Shown here piece by piece: positions 1-8,966 of a DNA stretch of 64,000 bases (the stretch's first letter is position 1; every line of letters begins with the position of its first letter). The position numbers were made by a program, and so were the translations under genes. The notes beneath the pieces are model-generated. The model had not been told where the DNA came from and did not search any database. It was given only the letters and a program-made list of their open reading frames with translations. This stretch comes from Crossiella sp. CA-258035 (GTDB lineage: Bacteria > Actinomycetota > Actinomycetes > Mycobacteriales > Pseudonocardiaceae), in assembly GCF_030064675.1 (NCBI RefSeq), contig NZ_CP116413.1, forward strand, positions 7,903,501 to 7,967,500. Reading direction: 5' to 3'.

Positions 1-2577
1 CAGATCCTGGTCGGCTACCTCGCGCTTTCGTCCACTGTGGACACTTTCGACAAGGCCGCCGCGCTGGACCGGTTGCGGGCCGCGCTGCCCTCGGCGCTGG
101 TGCCGCTGCTGGCCGTGGTGGACACCCTGCCCACCCGCACCTCCGGCAAGGTCGACCGCAACGCGCTGCCCTGGCCGCTGAGCACCGAGGAGCTGCCCGG
201 CGACGCGCCGCAGCTCTCCGGCACGCAGGCCTGGCTGGCCGAGCAGTGGACCGAGATCCTCGGCCTGCCGCCGGGGTCCGCGGACGCCGACTTCTTCGCC
301 AGCGGCGGCGGCAGCCTGGCCGCCGCGCAGCTGATCTCGCTGGTCCGCCGGACCTACCCGGGCTCCTCGGTGAGCGACCTGTACGCGCACTCCACCCTGG
401 CCGCGCTGGCCGCGCGGCTGGACGAGCTGGGCGCGGCCGAGGCCACCGTGCGCGAGGTCGCGCCCACCCCGCGCCGGGCCGCGCTGGTGCAGCTGCTGGC
501 GCTGCTGCCGATGCTGACCCTGGTCGGGCTGCGCTGGATCGTCGCGCTGGCCGCGCTGAACAACGTGCTCAACCTCTTCGGCTCCTTCACCTGGGCCCCC
601 ACCATCTCCTGGTGGTGGGTCGGCGCGGGCGCGGCGCTGCTGTTCAGCCCGCCCGGCCGGATCGCCATCGCCGCCGGTGGCGCGCGGATCCTGTTGCGCG
701 GCCTGCGTCCGGGCAGCTACCCGCGCGGCGGCAGCGTGCACCTGCGGCTGTGGGCGGCCGAGCGGCTGGCCGTGCTCAGCGGCGCGGCCAAGCTCTCCGG
801 CGGCTGGATCTCCAGCTACGCCAAGGCCCTCGGCGCGCGGATCGGTCCGGACGTGGACCTGCACGCCGCTCCCCCGGTGACCGGGATGCTCAAGCTGGGC
901 AAGGGTTGCGCGATCGAGCCCGAGGTCGACCTGGCCGGACACTGGCTGGACGGCGACGTGGTGCACGTGGGCCGGATCCGGATCGGCGCGGGCGCGGTGG
1001 TCGGCTCGCGCAGCACGGTCTTCCCCGGCGCGCGGATCGGCAAGCGGGCCGAGATCGCGGCCGGTTCGGTGGTGCGCGGTTCCGTTCCGGCGGGCCAGGT
1101 CTGGTCCGGCGTGCCCGCCGCGCGGATCAGCAAGACCAGCAGCAAGCGGCTGAACAAGACCGCGCCGCGCAGCCGGTTCTGGTCCTTCCTCTACGGCATC
1201 AGCTCGCTCGGCCTGGACCTGCTGCCGGTGCTGGCCGCGCTGCCCGCGATCGCGCTGCTGGGCTGGTTCGTCGCCGGCGACAGCACGCTGACCGGGGCGG
1301 TGGGCAGCGCGCTGCTGGCCGCGCCACTGGCCGCGATCGCCTACCTGGCCACGACCGCGCTGTTCGTGCTCGCCGGGGTGCGGCTGTTCAGCATCGGCCT
1401 GCGCGCCGGGTACCACCCGCTGCACGGGCGGATCGCCTGGCAGGCGTGGACCGTGGAGCGGCTGATGAACCACTCCAGGGCGGCGCTGTTCCCGTTGTAC
1501 GCCAGTCTGTTCACCCCGGTCTGGCTGCGCCTGCTGGGCATGAAGGTGGGCCGCCGGGTGGAGGCATCCACCGTGCTCGCGCTGCCCTCGCTGACCACGG
1601 TGGCCGACGGCGCGTTCCTGGCCGACGACACCATGGTCGGCAGCTACGAGCTGGGCGGCGGCTGGCTGCGCATCGACGAGGTGCGCATCGGCAAGCGCGC
1701 CTTCCTGGGCAACTCCGGCATGACCGCGCCCGGCCGCTCGGTGCCCAACCGCGGCCTGGTCGGCGTGCTCTCCGCCGCGCCCAAGCGGGCCAAGGCGGGC
1801 AGCTCCTACCTGGGCATGCCGCCGATCAAGCTGCCGCGCAACACCGAGAAGAGCGACGAGGGCCGCACCTTCGCCCCGCCGCGCCGTCTGGTGCTGGCGC
1901 GGGGCCTGGTCGAGCTGTGCCGGGTGATTCCGGTGATGTGCACGGTCGCGCTGGCCGTGCTGACCCTGGCCGCCTTCGAGGTCATCGCCGCGCAGGCCGG
2001 GTTCGGGATCGCGCTGCTGGTCAGCGGCGGGGTGCTGTTCGGGGCCGGGGTGCTGGCCTGCCTGGTCTCCAGCGCCGCGAAGTGGTTGCTGGTCGGGCGG
2101 TTCCGCGCGGTGGAGCACCCGCTGTGGAGCTCCTTCGTCTGGCGCAACGAGCTGGCCGACACCTTCGTCGAGGTGCTCGCGGTGCCCTGGCTCGCGGGCG
2201 CGGTCGGCGGCACGCCGCTGATGAACCTGTGGCTGCGCTCGCTGGGCGCCAGCGTGGGCAGGGGCGTGTGGTGCGAGACCTACTGGCTGCCCGAGGCCGA
2301 CCTGGTCCGGCTGGGCGCCGGCGCCAGCGTGAACCGGGGCTGTGTGGTGCAGACGCACCTGTTCCACGACCGGATCATGCGGATGGACGTGGTCACCCTG
2401 GACGCCGGGTCCACCATGGGCCCGCACGGCATCGTGCTGCCGGGGGCCACCGTCGGCGCCGGCGCCACGGTCGGACCGGGTTCGCTGGTGATGCGCGGGG
2501 AGACCGTGCCAGCCGACACCCGCTGGCTGGGCAACCCGATCGCCGCCTGGCAGCCGGAAGGATCCCGCCGAGGGTGA
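1..2577 (+). CDS. Pls-type NRPS, C-terminal part (end of A domain, carrier domain, membrane/hexapeptide terminal region); 5' truncated by window edge
   Basis: The reading frame is open from base 1, so the gene starts upstream; 858 codons are visible. Codons 1-55 are the end of an adenylation domain, with the A10-like stretch TRTSGKVDRNAL. A carrier domain follows; its motif GGGSL places the phosphopantetheine serine at codon 105. The rest (about 700 aa) alternates hydrophobic membrane segments with left-handed beta-helix hexapeptide stretches (for example IRIGAGAVVGSRS and GATVGAGATVGPGSLV). This A-T-membrane layout is that of the epsilon-poly-lysine synthetase (Pls) family and the NRPS terminal domain TIGR02353. 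Family knowledge says such enzymes polymerise one amino acid, often a basic one, at the membrane. The substrate cannot be read because the specificity core lies outside the window. The stop codon overlaps the start of the M1 peptidase gene. Confidence 0.88.
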   Translation, partial: QILVGYLALSSTVDTFDKAAALDRLRAALPSALVPLLAVVDTLPTRTSGKVDRNALPWPLSTEELPGDAPQLSGTQAWLAEQWTEILGLPPGSADADFFASGGGSLAAAQLISLVRRTYPGSSVSDLYAHSTLAALAARLDELGAAEATVREVAPTPRRAALVQLLALLPMLTLVGLRWIVALAALNNVLNLFGSFTWAPTISWWWVGAGAALLFSPPGRIAIAAGGARILLRGLRPGSYPRGGSVHLRLWAAERLAVLSGAAKLSGGWISSYAKALGARIGPDVDLHAAPPVTGMLKLGKGCAIEPEVDLAGHWLDGDVVHVGRIRIGAGAVVGSRSTVFPGARIGKRAEIAAGSVVRGSVPAGQVWSGVPAARISKTSSKRLNKTAPRSRFWSFLYGISSLGLDLLPVLAALPAIALLGWFVAGDSTLTGAVGSALLAAPLAAIAYLATTALFVLAGVRLFSIGLRAGYHPLHGRIAWQAWTVERLMNHSRAALFPLYASLFTPVWLRLLGMKVGRRVEASTVLALPSLTTVADGAFLADDTMVGSYELGGGWLRIDEVRIGKRAFLGNSGMTAPGRSVPNRGLVGVLSAAPKRAKAGSSYLGMPPIKLPRNTEKSDEGRTFAPPRRLVLARGLVELCRVIPVMCTVALAVLTLAAFEVIAAQAGFGIALLVSGGVLFGAGVLACLVSSAAKWLLVGRFRAVEHPLWSSFVWRNELADTFVEVLAVPWLAGAVGGTPLMNLWLRSLGASVGRGVWCETYWLPEADLVRLGAGASVNRGCVVQTHLFHDRIMRMDVVTLDAGSTMGPHGIVLPGATVGAGATVGPGSLVMRGETVPADTRWLGNPIAAWQPEGSRRG

Positions 2578-3863
2578 GCGCACGGTCCTACTTCCCCAGT
2601 CACGGCAACGAGGGTTACCGGGTCCGGCACTACGACCTGGACCTGGACTACCGGCCGGTCTCGCACCGGCTGACCGGCCGGGCCAACGTGGTCGCGGTGG
2701 CCGAGACCGTGCTGGTCTCGGTGGTGCTGGACTTCGGCCGGTTCCGGGTGGACCGGGTGCTCATCGACGGCAAGCGGCCGGCGAAGTGGGCGCACGCCAA
2801 CGGAAAGCTCCGCCTCCGCCCGGCCAGGCCGCTGGCCCCCGGCGCGGAGTTCACCGTGGAGGTGCGCTACGCCGGGCCGCCGTACCCGGTGCGCAGCCCG
2901 TTCGGCGAGATCGGCTGGGACCAGCTCACCGACGGCGCGATCGTGGCCAGCCAGCCCACCGGCGCGCCCAGCTGGTTCCCCTGCGACGACCGGCCCGGCT
3001 CGAAGGCGACCTACCGGATCGCGGTGACCGCGCCCAGCGACTACACCGTCTTCGCCAACGGCAGGCTGCGCTCGGTGAAGGAGCAGGGCGGCAGCGCCAC
3101 CTGGGTGCACCACCAGTCCGCGCCGATGCCGAGCTACCTCGCCACCGTCCAAATAGGACGGTATGAGACGCTGGAGCTGCCCGGCCCGGTGCACCAGCCG
3201 GCCGGGGTGCCCGCCTCGCTGGAAGCGTTGTTCCGGCACGACTTCGCCCGGCAGCCGGAGATGCTGCGGGTGTTCCAGGAGCTGTTCGGGCCGTACCCGT
3301 TCGACGAGTACGCGGTGGTGGTCGCCGACGACGTGCTGGACGTGCCGATCGAGGCCCAGGGCCTGTCCGTGTTCGGCCGCAACCACCTCGACGGCAGGCG
3401 CGGGCACGAACGGCTGGTCGCGCACGAGCTGGCGCACCAGTGGTTCGGCAACAGCCTCACCCTGGCCGACTGGCGGGACATCTGGCTGCACGAGGGCTTC
3501 GCCTGCTACGCGGAGTGGCTGTGGTTCGAGTTCGCCGACGGCGTGCCCGCATCCGTTCCCGCGCAACGCTTCCTGCGCAAGCTGGCCGCGCTGCCGCAGG
3601 ACCTGGTGATCGGCGACCCCGGCCCGGCCCGGATGTTCGACGACCAGGTCTACGACCGCGGCGCGCTGACCCTGCACACCCTGCGGCGGCACATCGGCGA
3701 TGCCGCGTTCTTCGCCCTGCTCAAGGAGTGGACCACCACCTACCGGCACGGCTCGGTGCGCACCGCGGACTTCCTCGCGCTGGCCCAACGGCATTGCGCG
3801 CACCCGCTGGACGGGCTGTTCCGGCGGTGGCTGTTCGAACCGGCGCTGCCCTCGGCGCTGTGA
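2574..3863 (+). CDS. M1-family zinc metallopeptidase
   Basis: A 429-aa protein. The zinc site HELAH (residues 284-288) is followed 18 residues later by the third ligand Glu307 in LHEGFACYAEW, the HEXXH-x18-E pattern of M1 (gluzincin) aminopeptidases. The substrate motif, usually GAMEN, appears as PIEAQG. It is shorter than the roughly 850-aa PepN type because the C-terminal helical domain is missing, as is usual for small actinobacterial M1 enzymes. No signal peptide is seen. The GTG start at 2574 overlaps the NRPS stop (GTGA), which implies translational coupling. From memory, M1 peptidases are frequent partners of Pls-type synthetases and could trim or degrade the polymer; that role is inference. 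Confidence 0.9.
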   Translation: MSARSYFPSHGNEGYRVRHYDLDLDYRPVSHRLTGRANVVAVAETVLVSVVLDFGRFRVDRVLIDGKRPAKWAHANGKLRLRPARPLAPGAEFTVEVRYAGPPYPVRSPFGEIGWDQLTDGAIVASQPTGAPSWFPCDDRPGSKATYRIAVTAPSDYTVFANGRLRSVKEQGGSATWVHHQSAPMPSYLATVQIGRYETLELPGPVHQPAGVPASLEALFRHDFARQPEMLRVFQELFGPYPFDEYAVVVADDVLDVPIEAQGLSVFGRNHLDGRRGHERLVAHELAHQWFGNSLTLADWRDIWLHEGFACYAEWLWFEFADGVPASVPAQRFLRKLAALPQDLVIGDPGPARMFDDQVYDRGALTLHTLRRHIGDAAFFALLKEWTTTYRHGSVRTADFLALAQRHCAHPLDGLFRRWLFEPALPSAL

Positions 3864-4135
3864 GCCGGGGCAGCGCCGGGCGCCTGCCCAACTCTGGAGA
3901 GTGACTACCTGCCGCGCCGCGCAGTGGCGTCCTGGGCCAGGCGCGTGCGGCGGGGCGCGCAGCCAGGTCGTGCTCACCCAGTGGGGTGATCGCCGGGCGC
4001 TCCCGGCGGGCCTGTTCGGTGCCCACGGACAGGACGATCCGCTGCCCCTGTTCGGGCACCCCGGAGCCGGTCTCGTCAGGCGGCGGCGTGTTCGTCACCG
4101 GGCCGACCACAGCCCGCTGCCGCACAATGCCAGGT

Positions 4136-4939
4136 ATGAGCACTGCGAGCAGGCGTGCCTTCCTCGGCCTGGTGGCCGCGACCGCGATCCCGGCCGCGGC
4201 GGCCCGGCCCGCATCGGCCGCGGACAAGTACCCGTCCAACACCGCGCTCTACGCCGACCCGGGATTGGTGGAGGGCATCGACTACGCGCGCCGGTACCGC
4301 AGGCACGAGCAGTTCGACGACAGCCTGACGCAGAAGTTCCCCTTCCCCGGCACCACGATCCTGGCCCCGCACGGCGGCGGGATCGAGGCCGGCACCTCCG
4401 AGCTGTGCCACGCGGTGGCCGGATACCACCCCGGCACCCTGCAACCCGCGCCGGAGGCCGGCCCGCGCCACGACCTGTGGATGTTCGAGGGCATCCGGCC
4501 GACCCACAACGCCGAGCTGCACGTGACCTCCGCGCACTGCGACGATCCGGTGGCGCTGTCGCTGTGCGCGGGCGCGCGGCGGGCGCTGGGCCTGCACGGC
4601 TGCTCCCCCGCGCAGCTGGGGCTGCCGGAGGGCGCGTGGGCGGTGCTGGTCGGCGGGCGGGACGAGCCGTTCCGCCGGGCGCTGCTGACCAGGCTGGGCG
4701 CGGCCGGGTTCCAGGTCGTGGACGGGGCGGTACACCCCACGCTGTCCGGACAGGAGCCGGCCAACATCGCCAACCGCACGCTGCGCGGCGCGGGCGGGCA
4801 GCTGGAGCTGACCACCGGGCTGCGGGACGCGATGTTCACCATCAACACCCGGCCGGAACGCCGCAACACCACAACTCTGGTGTTCTGGAACTTCGTTGCG
4901 GCCGTACGGGTGGCGATCGCGGACGTGGTTGACCTCTAG
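4136..4939 (+). CDS. Secreted poly-gamma-glutamate hydrolase family protein (DUF867/YjqB type)
   Basis: A 267-aa protein starting at ATG 4136. The N-terminus carries a twin-arginine motif (SRRAFLG), a hydrophobic stretch and an Ala-rich cleavage region ending ASA, so Tat export is expected. The mature part has the family signatures LAPHGGGIEAGTSEL and HVTSAHCDDP; its His and Glu residues are the likely zinc ligands of the PghP-like poly-gamma-glutamate hydrolase fold. Phage and Bacillus relatives cut gamma-glutamyl polymers. It lies 272 bp downstream of the M1 peptidase gene on the same strand. An extracellular amide-polymer hydrolase next to a poly-amino-acid synthetase is suggestive, but no functional link is proven. 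Confidence 0.85.
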   Translation: MSTASRRAFLGLVAATAIPAAAARPASAADKYPSNTALYADPGLVEGIDYARRYRRHEQFDDSLTQKFPFPGTTILAPHGGGIEAGTSELCHAVAGYHPGTLQPAPEAGPRHDLWMFEGIRPTHNAELHVTSAHCDDPVALSLCAGARRALGLHGCSPAQLGLPEGAWAVLVGGRDEPFRRALLTRLGAAGFQVVDGAVHPTLSGQEPANIANRTLRGAGGQLELTTGLRDAMFTINTRPERRNTTTLVFWNFVAAVRVAIADVVDL

Positions 4940-4965
4940 TTAACTCGAACTTCTAACTTGGGGTC

Positions 4966-5349
4966 ATGGCAATCGAACTGAACCACACCGTCGTCCACTC
5001 CACCGACAAGAAGGCCGCCGCGGCGTTCCTCACCGATCTGCTCGGACTGCCGGATCCGGTGCCGTTCGGGCCTTTCCTGGCGGTGGAACTGTCCAACCAG
5101 GTCACTCTCGACTACCTCGACGTGGACACCACCCCGGTGCCCAACCACTACGCGTTCCTGATCACCGAGGCCGAGTTCGACGAGATCTACGGCCGGATCA
5201 CCGAGCGCGGGATCGAGCACTGGGCCGACCCGACGCAGACCAGGCCCGGCGAGATCAACACCAACGACGGCGGCCGGGGGGTTTACTTCCTGGGGCCGGA
5301 CGGGCATGTCCTGGAGGTGCTGACCAGGCCGTACGGCAGCGGCGAGTGA
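4966..5349 (+). CDS. VOC (glyoxalase/bleomycin-resistance fold) protein
   Basis: A 127-aa single-module vicinal-oxygen-chelate protein. The N-terminus ELNHTVVHSTDKKAAAAFL and the C-terminus GRGVYFLGPDGHVLEVLTRPYG are typical: the first His and the last Glu are metal-ligand positions in metal-dependent members. Only half a glyoxalase fold pair is encoded, so it should dimerise. The substrate is unknown; dioxygenase, isomerase or drug-binding roles all occur in the family. It follows the hydrolase gene by 26 bp and precedes a two-component system. Confidence 0.85.
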   Translation: MAIELNHTVVHSTDKKAAAAFLTDLLGLPDPVPFGPFLAVELSNQVTLDYLDVDTTPVPNHYAFLITEAEFDEIYGRITERGIEHWADPTQTRPGEINTNDGGRGVYFLGPDGHVLEVLTRPYGSGE

Positions 5350-5433
5350 CCGTTCGCTGACCCGGCGCAACCTGCACAGTATCTTCACAATCCCTCCGCC
5401 CCCTCTCCATCGTCCCGGCCTAGGGTCGGTGCC

Positions 5434-6108
5434 ATGCATCGAGTGCTGGTGGTGGAGGACGAGCTGACCATCGCCAGCTCCATCGCCGACCGGCTGCGTG
5501 CCGAAGGGTTCGCGGTGGAGCTGGCCCACGATGGTCCCGGCGCGGTGGCCAAGGCCGCCGAGATCGACCCGGACCTGGTGGTGCTGGACATCATGCTGCC
5601 CGGCTACGACGGGCTGGAGGTGTGCCGCCGGATCCAGGCGCGGCGGGCGGTGCCGGTGCTGATGCTGACCGCCCGGGACGACGAGACCGACCTGCTGGTC
5701 GGGCTGGCCGTCGGCGCGGATGACTACCTGACCAAACCGTTCTCCATCCGGGAGCTGGCCGCCCGGGTGCACGCGTTGCTCCGGCGGGTGGAACGGGCCG
5801 CCCAGGCCCGCACCGCCGGAGTGACGCTGCGGGTGGGCGAGCTGGAGATCGACCCGGTGGAGCGGCGGGTGCACCGGGCGGGCGCGGAGGTGCACCTCAC
5901 CCCGACCGAGTTCGAGCTGCTGACCCGGCTGGCCGAACGGCCGCGCGCGGTGCTGCCCCGCGAGCAGCTGCTCGCCGAGGTGTGGGGCTTCGCCGGGCCC
6001 GCCGCCACCCGCACCGTGGACAGCCACGTGAAAGCGTTGCGGCGCAAGCTCGGCAGCGATGTCATCCGCACCGTGCACGGCATCGGCTACGCGCTGGAGA
6101 CGCCGTGA
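5434..6108 (+). CDS. OmpR/PhoB-family response regulator
   Basis: A 224-aa protein. The receiver domain (1-120) keeps the acidic pocket Glu8/Asp9, the phospho-acceptor Asp52 in VVLDIMLPG, the Thr79 switch and Lys101 in LTKPFS. The C-terminal winged helix (about 130-224) has the OmpR-type transactivation loop and the TVDSHVKALRRKLG recognition region. Its stop overlaps the GTG of the sensor kinase gene, so the two form a coupled pair. The signal and targets cannot be told from the sequence. Confidence 0.95.
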   Translation: MHRVLVVEDELTIASSIADRLRAEGFAVELAHDGPGAVAKAAEIDPDLVVLDIMLPGYDGLEVCRRIQARRAVPVLMLTARDDETDLLVGLAVGADDYLTKPFSIRELAARVHALLRRVERAAQARTAGVTLRVGELEIDPVERRVHRAGAEVHLTPTEFELLTRLAERPRAVLPREQLLAEVWGFAGPAATRTVDSHVKALRRKLGSDVIRTVHGIGYALETP

Positions 6109-7145
6109 GGAAGCTGCGCGGGTGGGCCGCGGCGGTGTGGGACGTGCTGCCCAGGCCGCTGGACCCGGTGCGGTCCATCAAGCTCAAGCTGGGCCTGCTG
6201 GTGCTGGGCGCGGTCACGGTGGCGATGGCCTTCTTCTGGTGGCAGATCGAATGGATCCCGCCGCGCACCACCATCACCGCGCTGCTGGGCGTGCTGATCG
6301 CCTCACAGCTGATCGCGCACGGCATGACCAAACCGTTGCGGGACATGACTTCCGCCGCCCGCTCGATGGCCGCCGGGGACTACCAGCGCCGGGTGCGGGC
6401 CACCTCCAAGGACGAGGTCGGCCAGCTCGCCGCCGCGTTCAACCAGATGGCGGCCGAGCTGGGCGCGGCCGACCAGCAGCGCCGCGAGCTGATCGCGAAC
6501 GTCTCGCACGAGCTGCGCACCCCGATCACCGCGCTGCGGGCGGTGCTGGAGAACGTGGTCGACGGCGTCACCCAGCCCGACTCGGCCACCATGCGCACCG
6601 CGCTGGCCCAGACCGAACGCCTCGGCGTGCTCATCACCGAGCTGCTGGACCTCTCCCGCATCGACGCCGGCGCGCTCACCCTGGACCGCGAGCACTGGCC
6701 GCTGGCGCCGATCCTGGCCCAGGCGGTGGCCGAGACCGAGGTGATGACCGCGGTCGCGGGCCGGGGCGTGCGCTTCAGCATGTCGGTGGAACCGGACGCG
6801 GTGGTGCTGGCCGACCAGGTCCGCCTGCACCAGGTGCTGGTGAACCTGCTGGACAACGCGGCCCGGCACGGCCCGCCGGGCGGCCGGGTGTGGATCAGTG
6901 CCACCAGCGAGCCGGAGTCCACGGTGATCGAGGTCCGCGACGAGGGACCGGGGATCCCGGTGGCGGAACGGGACCGGGTGTTCGAGCGGTTCACCAGGGG
7001 CGAGCGCGCGGGGGGCGGCGGAACCGGGCTGGGCCTGGCCATCGCGCGCTGGGTGGTGGACCTGCACGGCGGCACGATCGCCGCGGTGGGGCCGGGTTCC
7101 GGGGGTTGCCGGATCCGGGTGATGTTGCCGAACTTGGCTGACTGA
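6105..7145 (+). CDS. Sensor histidine kinase of the pair with the 5434-6108 regulator
   Basis: 346 aa from the GTG at 6105, which overlaps the regulator stop (GTGA). There are two membrane helices (about 28-45 and 55-72) with almost no extracellular loop between them, so it is an intramembrane-sensing or envelope-stress type rather than a ligand binder. A HAMP domain follows (75-125), then a HisKA domain with the phospho-acceptor in NVSHELRTP (His135), then an HATPase domain with the N box (NLLDNAARHG), DEGPGIP and GTGLGLAI motifs. All catalytic motifs are present. Confidence 0.94.
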   Translation: MRKLRGWAAAVWDVLPRPLDPVRSIKLKLGLLVLGAVTVAMAFFWWQIEWIPPRTTITALLGVLIASQLIAHGMTKPLRDMTSAARSMAAGDYQRRVRATSKDEVGQLAAAFNQMAAELGAADQQRRELIANVSHELRTPITALRAVLENVVDGVTQPDSATMRTALAQTERLGVLITELLDLSRIDAGALTLDREHWPLAPILAQAVAETEVMTAVAGRGVRFSMSVEPDAVVLADQVRLHQVLVNLLDNAARHGPPGGRVWISATSEPESTVIEVRDEGPGIPVAERDRVFERFTRGERAGGGGTGLGLAIARWVVDLHGGTIAAVGPGSGGCRIRVMLPNLAD

Positions 7146-7169
7146 CTGGGTTTTCGCACGGGCCGGGCC

Positions 7170-8966
7170 ATGGTTGTGGCCGGGCTGATGACTGCTGCCT
7201 TGGGGATGATGATGAGCGGGAAAGCACGGGACGGCTGGGACCAGTCCGCGGAGCACGCGAAGGACGAGGGGGCCGGGGCCGGGGAGCAACCGGAGTCGGC
7301 GGCCGAGGCCGATGGGTCCGCGGGCGAGGCGGCCACCGAGGGCGAAGCCCCGGCCGACGAACCGGCCGAGGAGCCGCCAGCCGAACCGGAATCGGCCGAG
7401 GAGCCGCGCGCCGAGCCAGAATCGGCCGACTCCCCCGACCACAACGGCCAAGACCCCGTCCACGTTCGGCCAACACACGTGCCCGGGGGCGTGGTGACCG
7501 CTGCGGCTCCGGTGTTCGCGACGGTGGTGCCGCGGCCGTACGCGCCGGGGTCGGTGGTGGTCGCGTCGGTAGCGGTGGGGGTGGCCGGGGCGTTCGCGTT
7601 GCCGTTGGACCGGCCCGCCATCGGGTGGGTGGTGGTCGGGATCGTGGCGGCGCTGGCGGTGGGGCTGGTGGCGCGGCGGGACTCCGAGCTGGTGCTCTCC
7701 GGCGGGGAGCGGGCGATGCGCGGCGGGTGGCTGGCGCTGGCGATCGGGCTGCTGGCGGTGGGGGCGGTGCGGGACGCGGAGTGGCTGTTCGCGCTGTGCG
7801 TGCTGGGCGCGGGGGTGGCCGGGTCGCTGGCGGCCGGGGGCGGGAGGTCGTTCTTCGGGTTGTTCGCCGGCGCGTTCTCGGTGCCGGTGACCGCGCTGGT
7901 GCGGCTGGACTGGGTGATCCGGGGCGCGGCGGCGGTGCGGGTGCGCGGGGCGCGCGGGCGGCTGCTGGTGTCGATCGCGGTGTCGGTGGTGCTGCTGGTG
8001 GTCTTCGGCGCCTTGTTCGCGGGGGCGGATGCCGCGTTCGCCTCGCTGGTCTCCGCGGTTCTGCCCACTGTGGACGGTCCGGCGATCGTGCGCGGCGGCT
8101 TTGTGTTCTGGCTGCTGGTCTTCGGCACCGCGGGGGCCTGCCTGGTCGCGGTCAAGGGCGCGCCGGAGCGGGCGGAGCGGTCGGCCCGCACGGTCGGGCT
8201 GGTGGAGTGGGCGCTGCCGGTGGGCATGCTGGTGCTGCTGTTCGGCGGGTTCGTCGCGGTGCAGCTGGCCAGCCTGTTCGGTGGCGAGGCCTACGTGCAG
8301 CGGACCGCCGGGATGACCTACGCGGTGTACGCGCGCAGCGGGTTCTGGCAGCTCAGCGCGGTGAGCGTGCTCGCGCTGGCGGTGATCGGCCTGGCCACCC
8401 GGTGGGCGCCACGGGAACGTTCCGGCGAGCGGCTGTGGCTGCGGGTGCTGCTGGGCGCGCTGGCCGTGCTGACGCTGGTGATCGTGGCCTCCTCGGTCAG
8501 CCGGATGCTGGCCTACCAGGAGGCCTACGGGGCCACCGTGCTGCGGCTGCTGGTGCTCACCTGCGAGCTGTGGATCGGCCTGGTGTACCTGGTGGTGCTG
8601 GCCGCGGGCATCCGGCTGCGCGGGTCCTGGGTGCCGCGGATCGTGGTCACCTCCGGCCTGACCGTCCTCTTTGGACTCTCAGTGGCCAATCCGGAACACC
8701 TGGTGGCGGAGATCAACGTGGCGCAGCAGCGGCACCTGGACCTGAGCTACCTGCGGCAGATGTCCGCCGACGTGGTCCCGGTGCTGGACCGGCTGCCCGA
8801 ACCGCAGCGCTCCTGCGCGCTGCGGACGATCAACTACACGCTGGCCGGGGCCGAGCCGGGCTGGCGGGAGTGGAACGCCTCCAGGGCCAGGGCCAGGGAG
8901 CTGCTCGCCGCCCGCCCGCACGACTCCTCAGCCAGCTGCGGCTACGGGGACCGGTACCCGTACTGA
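7170..8966 (+). CDS. DUF4153/DUF4173-like multi-pass membrane protein with acidic N-terminal tail
   Basis: A 598-aa protein. The first about 100 residues are disordered and acidic, built of Glu/Pro/Ala-rich repeats such as EEPPAEPESAEEPRAEPESA. About a dozen hydrophobic segments follow, then a short soluble C-terminal stretch (PEPQRSCALRTINYTLAG). The layout matches the DUF4153/DUF4173 membrane family, which has no established role. It sits 24 bp behind the kinase gene and may be the last gene of that operon. The start is uncertain: ATG 7170 is used here, but the cluster ATGATGATG at 7206-7214 is also possible. The last 39 bp overlap the convergent DUF2306 gene. Confidence 0.75.
   Translation: MVVAGLMTAALGMMMSGKARDGWDQSAEHAKDEGAGAGEQPESAAEADGSAGEAATEGEAPADEPAEEPPAEPESAEEPRAEPESADSPDHNGQDPVHVRPTHVPGGVVTAAAPVFATVVPRPYAPGSVVVASVAVGVAGAFALPLDRPAIGWVVVGIVAALAVGLVARRDSELVLSGGERAMRGGWLALAIGLLAVGAVRDAEWLFALCVLGAGVAGSLAAGGGRSFFGLFAGAFSVPVTALVRLDWVIRGAAAVRVRGARGRLLVSIAVSVVLLVVFGALFAGADAAFASLVSAVLPTVDGPAIVRGGFVFWLLVFGTAGACLVAVKGAPERAERSARTVGLVEWALPVGMLVLLFGGFVAVQLASLFGGEAYVQRTAGMTYAVYARSGFWQLSAVSVLALAVIGLATRWAPRERSGERLWLRVLLGALAVLTLVIVASSVSRMLAYQEAYGATVLRLLVLTCELWIGLVYLVVLAAGIRLRGSWVPRIVVTSGLTVLFGLSVANPEHLVAEINVAQQRHLDLSYLRQMSADVVPVLDRLPEPQRSCALRTINYTLAGAEPGWREWNASRARARELLAARPHDSSASCGYGDRYPY

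Noticed and set aside
246-2573. Long open frame upstream of and in phase with the M1 peptidase gene
   Set aside because: It is a +2 shadow of the NRPS gene, rich in Arg/Gly/Pro, with no domain; the real M1 start is the GTG at 2574.
2280-3977. 565-codon minus-strand frame opposite the M1 gene
   Set aside because: Composition is that of an antisense shadow of a GC-biased gene (His/Gln/Arg-rich), and no motif is present.
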